From: JAJDOD01 sp039024895
GTDB lineage: Bacteria > Pseudomonadota > Alphaproteobacteria > Rhodobacterales > Rhodobacteraceae
Direction of reading: 5' to 3'
Length of the DNA stretch: 64,000 nucleotides
Assembly: GCA_039024895.1 (NCBI GenBank)
Contig: JBCCPJ010000014.1
Location: 1-64,000, forward strand
Below, one piece after another: positions 59,844 through 64,000 of the stretch. A program made the position numbers and the translations under genes. The notes beneath the pieces were generated by a model. It saw only the letters and a list, made by a program, of their open reading frames with translations, was not told where the DNA came from and ran no database searches. Every line of letters begins with the position of its first letter. The first letter of the stretch is position 1.

Positions 59844-60614
59844 TCATGGGCGATACACTCGGTAAACTGCGGTCGCGAAAAGATGCAGCACCACGAGTTT
59901 CCAAGTTTGAAGGAATGCAAATAAGAACAGGAATGGTGTAAGGCCGCTGGACCGGAGGATGTCATTGCCGATACCGTTGGCAATATCGATCTCAAAATAC
60001 ATGTATGCTGCGTAAAAGAGGGCGAGCAAACTCGCCGGGACAGACCAGCGAATGAGGGCTCGCAAACGTGGCAGCTGCTCTTCGATTGCAATTGCGACCA
60101 GAGCGGGCGTCATCAGGATAAAACACCAGAAGAAGAATATACCCGAGGCTCTGGTATGTCGGAACCGAACCATAGGCAGACGGTCGTCTCGCCAAACAAA
60201 CCATGTCGTACCAAGGGCCGAAAATAGCGCTGCCTTGAGCGCCCAAGCCAAAAGGCCCAACGCACAAACCAGCATGGCATAACGCAGCACAACGCCGAAA
60301 CCGGGCCAAACCGGCGTTTTTTCCATCAGAACACGGTGCAGGATAACTGCGCCCGCGGGCAGGACGGCCCACCACAAAAGAAACGCGGCAAATTGCGCAA
60401 GCCAGGGATATTCTGACATTGGAACGGCTTGCAAAAGAACTTGGCGTGCAAGATCGCGCAGCGTGATCTGACCATTGCCCAACAGATTGACCAGAAAAAG
60501 GGCAAAGCACCATAGCAGCACAGCCGGAATAACCGCTTTCAACAAAAACGACCGGTGACGCCGGATCAAGTCGCCAAACTCGCGCAAAATATCCAACCCA
60601 AGCACGCGCTGCAT
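59844..60614 (-). CDS. Multi-pass membrane protein, function unknown
   Basis: 256 residues with about six hydrophobic helices (L-L-K-A-V-I-P-A-V-L-L-W-C-F, A-Q-F-A-A-F-L-L-W-W-A-V-L and others) and no recognised motif. A short amphipathic N-terminus (MQRVLGLDILREFGDLI) begins it. It starts 2 bases before the ftsY stop codon region (gap of 2 bases), so it is in the ftsY operon. Possible roles in membrane protein handling are only positional. Confidence 0.6.
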   Translation of the reverse strand: MQRVLGLDILREFGDLIRRHRSFLLKAVIPAVLLWCFALFLVNLLGNGQITLRDLARQVLLQAVPMSEYPWLAQFAAFLLWWAVLPAGAVILHRVLMEKTPVWPGFGVVLRYAMLVCALGLLAWALKAALFSALGTTWFVWRDDRLPMVRFRHTRASGIFFFWCFILMTPALVAIAIEEQLPRLRALIRWSVPASLLALFYAAYMYFEIDIANGIGNDILRSSGLTPFLFLFAFLQTWKLVVLHLFATAVYRVYRP

Positions 60615-60616
60615 GT

Positions 60617-61858
60617 TTAAGTGTCCGCGCCAATCAGGGCGGCGGCGAAGTCGCCCGGCTCGAACGGGGCCAGATCGTCTATTTGCTCTCCCACGCCAAT
60701 TGCGTGGATCGGCAGGCCGAACTTGTCCGCCAAAGCCACCAAAACGCCGCCTTTGGCGGTACCATCTAGTTTCGTCATGACCAGCCCGCTCACATCAGCC
60801 ACTTGCCGGAATATATCGACTTGGCTCACGGCATTCTGACCGGTCGTCGCATCCAGCACCAAAAGCGTGTTATGCGGCGCGCTCTCGTCCTTCTTACGGA
60901 TCACTCGGACGATTTTTGCGAGTTCTTCCATCAGGTCTTGTCTGTTTTGCAACCGTCCCGCCGTATCGATCATCAACAAATCGGCGCCATCAGCTTCGGC
61001 CCGCGTCATGGCATCGAACGCGAGCGAGGCTGGATCAGAGCCCTCCGGCGCTGTCATCACCGGGACCCCTGCCCGCTCGCCCCAAACCTGCAATTGTTCA
61101 ACAGCGGCGGCACGGAATGTATCGCCTGCGGCAATGACCACCGTTTTGCCCGCCGCTCTGAACTGCGAGGCAAGTTTGCCGATGGTTGTCGTTTTCCCCG
61201 ACCCATTGACACCCACGACCAGCACCACTTGCGGTCGCTTGGGATAAAGCGGCATTGGGCGGGCGACAGGCTCCACAATCCGCGCCACTTCGTCGGCCAT
61301 GATTTTCTTCAACTCAGCGGTTGAAAAGCTCCGGCCGAACCGGCCTTCCGCCATATTAGCGGTGACGCGCATTGCTGTATCCACCCCCATATCGGATGTG
61401 ATGAGCAATTCTTCGATTTGTTCGAGCATCTCATCGTCGAGCATCCGCCGCATCACGGGTTTGGTCTCGCTGCGTCCCAAAACGCGCCCGATCAGGCCCG
61501 GCTTTACCGTGGGTTCGGTGTCCGGTTCGGCGTTCAGCAGCGGGGCGATCGGTTCGGGTGCGCTGGGGGGCGTTGACGGCGTCTCAGGGGGCGGCTTGCT
61601 CGCTTCTTCCGCGTTGGGTTGTGCCACTGGGTCGGGAATGGGTTCGGCTTCTACGGCGCCGTCGCCTGGCACCACCGCAGGCTCGAGCGCCCCCTCACGC
61701 ACCTCATCGGGCTCAGGCTTTTGTGCCGGTGCAACGTCGGTCGATCCGGCGTCGACATTCTCTTCGTTTCCGCCATCCTCAACAATCGCATCGAGACCTT
61801 CCTCAATTTTGGAGGAAGATTTGAACAAGCGATCCTTGAGTTTTGAAAAAAAGGCCAT
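60617..61858 (-). CDS. ftsY: Signal recognition particle receptor FtsY
   Basis: 413 residues from ATG 61858 (M-A-F-F-S-K-L-K-D-R-L), with AGGTGA before it. The acidic, proline-rich N-terminal A-region (about 20-110) is typical. The NG domain has the GTPase motifs G-V-N-G-S-G-K-T-T-T (G1), D-T-F-R-A-A-A (G2), D-T-A-G-R (G3), T-K-L-D-G (G4) and the closing G-E-x-x-D-D-L-x-x-F motif. It is the membrane receptor for co-translational targeting. Confidence 0.97.
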   Translation of the reverse strand: MAFFSKLKDRLFKSSSKIEEGLDAIVEDGGNEENVDAGSTDVAPAQKPEPDEVREGALEPAVVPGDGAVEAEPIPDPVAQPNAEEASKPPPETPSTPPSAPEPIAPLLNAEPDTEPTVKPGLIGRVLGRSETKPVMRRMLDDEMLEQIEELLITSDMGVDTAMRVTANMAEGRFGRSFSTAELKKIMADEVARIVEPVARPMPLYPKRPQVVLVVGVNGSGKTTTIGKLASQFRAAGKTVVIAAGDTFRAAAVEQLQVWGERAGVPVMTAPEGSDPASLAFDAMTRAEADGADLLMIDTAGRLQNRQDLMEELAKIVRVIRKKDESAPHNTLLVLDATTGQNAVSQVDIFRQVADVSGLVMTKLDGTAKGGVLVALADKFGLPIHAIGVGEQIDDLAPFEPGDFAAALIGADT

Positions 61859-61980
61859 GCCGGTCACCTAAAGCCGTGAGGCCCTATTTAAAAGACCCGT
61901 TGTTTCACGTGGTCAACACTTCAAAACCACCGTGCCAGAAATGACTGGCGCGACGCAAAGCTCTATGGCACTCACAAACC

Positions 61981-62376
61981 ATGAGAGCGCTCGCCTTTTG
62001 CCTTGCTATCTTGCCTTGCGCCGTGGTTGCCTCTGACCGGCCCATCACTGCTGAAGAGTTCGAACGTATTGTGACGGGTCACACCTTCACCTACTCGACC
62101 GGCGGCGCCCCCTACGGTGCCGAGGAATACTTATCAAACAGGCGCGTTGTCTGGAGCTTTCTTGACGGGGAATGCGCTACGGGCAAATGGTATCCGGCGG
62201 GTGAGCATATCTGTTTCATCTACGATCAGATTGAAAGCCCGCAATGTTGGCTCTTTTTCGAAGACGGCGGCAAGCTGTCGGCACAATTTGCCGGCGACGT
62301 GAACATAACCAATTTATTTGAAACCAACCGGCAGGATGAACCGCTCTACTGCCTAGGGCCTGAAATCGGCGTCTGA
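61981..62376 (+). CDS. Secreted hypothetical protein
   Basis: 131 residues with an N-terminal signal (MRALAFCLAILPCAVVAS). The mature part has three or four cysteines (E-C-A-T-G-K-W, H-I-C-F-I-Y, Q-C-W-L-F-F) and G-x-Y-x-A-E patterns, like small periplasmic proteins of Rhodobacteraceae. It is transcribed alone between ftsY and the ParB-like gene. Function unknown. Confidence 0.65.
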   Translation: MRALAFCLAILPCAVVASDRPITAEEFERIVTGHTFTYSTGGAPYGAEEYLSNRRVVWSFLDGECATGKWYPAGEHICFIYDQIESPQCWLFFEDGGKLSAQFAGDVNITNLFETNRQDEPLYCLGPEIGV

Positions 62377-62430
62377 CCGGTCCAGACGCAGTCAAGCCGA
62401 TATTCGCGGTTTTTAACGGAGAAAACAGTG

Positions 62431-62841
62431 TCAATTTTCGGTGTCGCTGAGAGGGCGATCTTCCGGATAGGGAAGTTTGTTTAGCGGCACATTGACATGG
62501 TCCGGAGGCGGCGTGACGAGGAATTGTACAGCGTCAATATGTGCGCGGCCGGAAACAACGGCTTTAACCGCACGGTGCATCCCATCCATCAATCGCCCAT
62601 CAGCGCAGAGGATGATCGGATAGCGCAGTTCCGCCGCCTCAACGAGTTTCACATGTTCTGCGAGATTTCGCGGCGTTGGCGGGTCGTCCTCCGACGTAAA
62701 CCACCAGGCCTCGTCAAGCTCGCTCAAACGCTCTAGCGGATGTGAAAAGATCGGCAAATCACTCGACAAGTGTACGAGACGGTGCACGTCCCAAATATAC
62801 TGGTCTCCACCAACTTTACGAGAATGATACTGCTGGCGCAA
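62431..62841 (-). CDS. ParB-like domain protein
   Basis: 136 residues from TTG 62841. A longer frame upstream overlaps xseA and is not expected to be translated. It contains L-S-E-L-D-E-A-W-W-F near the middle and a ParB/Srx-like motif D-G-R-L-M-D-G-M-H-R-A-V-K-A, in which G-M-H-R corresponds to the G-x-H-R of ParB-like nuclease folds. Family members bind nucleotides or nucleic acid. This one is uncharacterised and probably not the chromosome-partition ParB. Confidence 0.6.
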   Translation of the reverse strand: MRQQYHSRKVGGDQYIWDVHRLVHLSSDLPIFSHPLERLSELDEAWWFTSEDDPPTPRNLAEHVKLVEAAELRYPIILCADGRLMDGMHRAVKAVVSGRAHIDAVQFLVTPPPDHVNVPLNKLPYPEDRPLSDTEN

Positions 62842-62857
62842 AACCGATCCCGGACAA

Positions 62858-64000
62858 TTAGAAAAGCGACCCTTGCGTATCCCCTGGCGTGGTTTTTTGC
62901 TTGGCTGGCTTACCGTGGCCGCTCGCTTGTACCTGAAGCCGACCGTCCCTGAACTCGATTTCCAGAGCGGCGCCTCTAGCAGCAGCTTCATCGGTCACGA
63001 CCACATCGTCTTTTCGCACAACCGCATAGCCCCGCGCCAATGTGGCGGTGTAGCCCAAGCTTCGACGCATCCTGTCCAACGCCTCCAGCCGGTCGGCAAA
63101 TCGCGTAAGCCGCGCCTGAAGCGCGCTGCGCTGGCGGGTTGACAGTGCAGTCACGTCGCCTTTGGCGCGTATGATCCGGTCGCGTATTGGTTCTGGTCTC
63201 AAGCGATGCGCGGTCGTCTGAACCCGTTCGGTTCGGTCGCTGACTATGCGCCGCAAGGCCGGGGAAAGCCGAAGGGATCGGTCTGTAAGCCGTTCACGCT
63301 CCTGGCTAAAGCGCGCGCGCAGGACCGCCGGACGGAGCCGTGCGGCGAGCGTGTCAAGATGCGCCGCTTTCCGGTCCACCATCCGTTCCAGCCCGTAGGC
63401 CAAGCCACGTTCCGCAAGGTCGAGCCGTTGCCGCGCGTCATTCAACAACGCATCTGCCCGCGGCAGCAACCGAGAGAGGTCATTCAGCCGTTGCTTTCGC
63501 TGTTCTACCCCTTGGGCAACAGCCCGCGCCAATCGCGCTTCCTGACCCTCGACCCAGCCGATCAGGTCAAGCCGGACCGGTACCGCCATCTCGGCTGCCG
63601 CTGTTGGTGTCGGCGCGCGCCGGTCGGCCACGTAATCAATCAGTGTCGTGTCGGTCTCGTGCCCAACCGCCGAAATCAAAGGGATCTCGCTTGCCGCTGC
63701 GGCACGGGCCACAACCTCTTCATTGAACCCCCAAAGGTCCTCGATAGAACCCCCACCCCGCGCGACGATCAAAACATCGGGCCTTGGTAAAGCACCGCCG
63801 GGCGTAAGCTTGTTGAAACCTTGGATCGCGCGCGCCACCTCGGGCGCACAAGCCGCCCCCTGCACCGCAACAGGCCAGACCAAAACCTTGCGCGGAAACC
63901 GGTCCCGCAACCGGTGCAGGATATCGCGGATCACCGCCCCTTGTGGCGAAGTGATGACCCCGATGATCTCCGGGATATAGGGCAAAGGCCGTTTTCGCTC
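62858..64000 (-). CDS. xseA: Exodeoxyribonuclease VII large subunit (5' end outside window)
   Basis: The frame continues past the right edge (E-R-K-R-P-L-P-Y-I-P-E precedes the first in-window TTG), so the N-terminal OB domain is missing here. The visible part has I-G-V-I-T-S-P-Q-G-A-V-I-R-D-I, the nuclease block V-A-R-G-G-G-S-I-E-D-L-W, and A-V-G-H-E-T-D, followed by the long coiled-coil. It degrades single-stranded DNA with XseB. Its 3' end lies 16 bases from the ParB-like gene. Confidence 0.93.
   Translation of the reverse strand, partial: ERKRPLPYIPEIIGVITSPQGAVIRDILHRLRDRFPRKVLVWPVAVQGAACAPEVARAIQGFNKLTPGGALPRPDVLIVARGGGSIEDLWGFNEEVVARAAAASEIPLISAVGHETDTTLIDYVADRRAPTPTAAAEMAVPVRLDLIGWVEGQEARLARAVAQGVEQRKQRLNDLSRLLPRADALLNDARQRLDLAERGLAYGLERMVDRKAAHLDTLAARLRPAVLRARFSQERERLTDRSLRLSPALRRIVSDRTERVQTTAHRLRPEPIRDRIIRAKGDVTALSTRQRSALQARLTRFADRLEALDRMRRSLGYTATLARGYAVVRKDDVVVTDEAAARGAALEIEFRDGRLQVQASGHGKPAKQKTTPGDTQGSLF

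Noticed and set aside
62842..62991. N-terminal extension of the ParB-like gene (MKLLLEAPLWKSSSG...)
   Set aside because: It overlaps xseA in another frame and reads as a shadow of that gene. A TTG start at 62841 is more likely.

Overview
The window looks like chromosome of a marine Rhodobacteraceae (Roseobacter-group alphaproteobacterium). Support: the PIN/RlmI-like pair, rpsB-tsf, glyQ and glyS separated by two membrane-anchored orphans, a SAM-II riboswitch on metZ, a RamA-like/pterin-methyltransferase pair typical of the split methionine synthase of this group, an ArsJ-GAPDH arsenate module, and moderately high GC. It is mostly housekeeping DNA with short accessory patches. No CRISPR array, intact insertion sequence, prophage or rRNA operon was seen. 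The M48 peptidase at the left edge and xseA at the right edge run off the window.

Layout. 0-6 kb: M48 peptidase, PIN protein, rRNA methyltransferase, a 35-residue small protein whose Shine-Dalgarno sits in a perfect hairpin, zapE, a 96-bp inverted-repeat element, a Bcr/CflA efflux pump and a FrnE-like oxidoreductase. 6-12 kb: gapdh-arsJ (arsenate detoxification, with a Pho-box-like site upstream), entericidin, a YejA-like binding protein, a probable small RNA on the opposite strand, and an MFS transporter. 12-17 kb: AlkA glycosylase-esterase pair, fatty acid desaturase (possibly leaderless), and a decaying beta-propeller gene with an in-frame TAG. 17-20 kb: a three-gene unit (FAD oxidoreductase with a cysteine-rich tail, Acr3/BASS-like permease, small protein) that looks like a second metalloid module. 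20-25 kb: HNH nuclease, agmatinase, radical SAM protein, and a subtilase plus winged-helix-like two-gene unit. 25-30 kb: zwf-pgl-[SMI1/KNR4-like]-pgi behind a perfect palindrome, then a serine hydrolase.

31-35 kb: thioesterase, tRNA-Gly(CCC), RamA-like corrinoid reactivator and methyltetrahydrofolate-binding methyltransferase, and a deleted IS30 transposase remnant. 35-39.4 kb: a dideoxyamino-sugar and glycosyltransferase cluster (fdtA, fdtB, N-acetyltransferase candidate, GT2, GT61). 39.8-40.0 kb: a strong 6S RNA (ssrS) candidate with its own terminator. 40-49 kb: tsf, rpsB, 2OG oxygenase, LpxL-type acyltransferase, DUF1223 protein, glyS-glyQ. 49-57 kb: a secreted SPOR/peptidoglycan-binding protein with a dead protease domain, trkH, folE2, a glutamine amidotransferase, and metZ under a SAM-II riboswitch followed by an intrinsic terminator. 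57-64 kb: PilZ protein, periplasmic six-EF-hand protein, yciB, an EamA transporter, ftsY, xseA.

Functional threads: methionine/C1 metabolism (metZ, split methionine synthase parts, folE2 for pterins), glucose-6-phosphate use (zwf, pgl, pgi), cell-surface sugar and lipid assembly, and arsenic handling by two physically separate units. The best candidates for something undescribed are the 17.3-19.7 kb three-gene unit and the 23.1-25.1 kb subtilase pair. The opposite-strand small RNA at 10.7 kb is the best new RNA candidate. All functional calls come from reading motifs; no database search was run.
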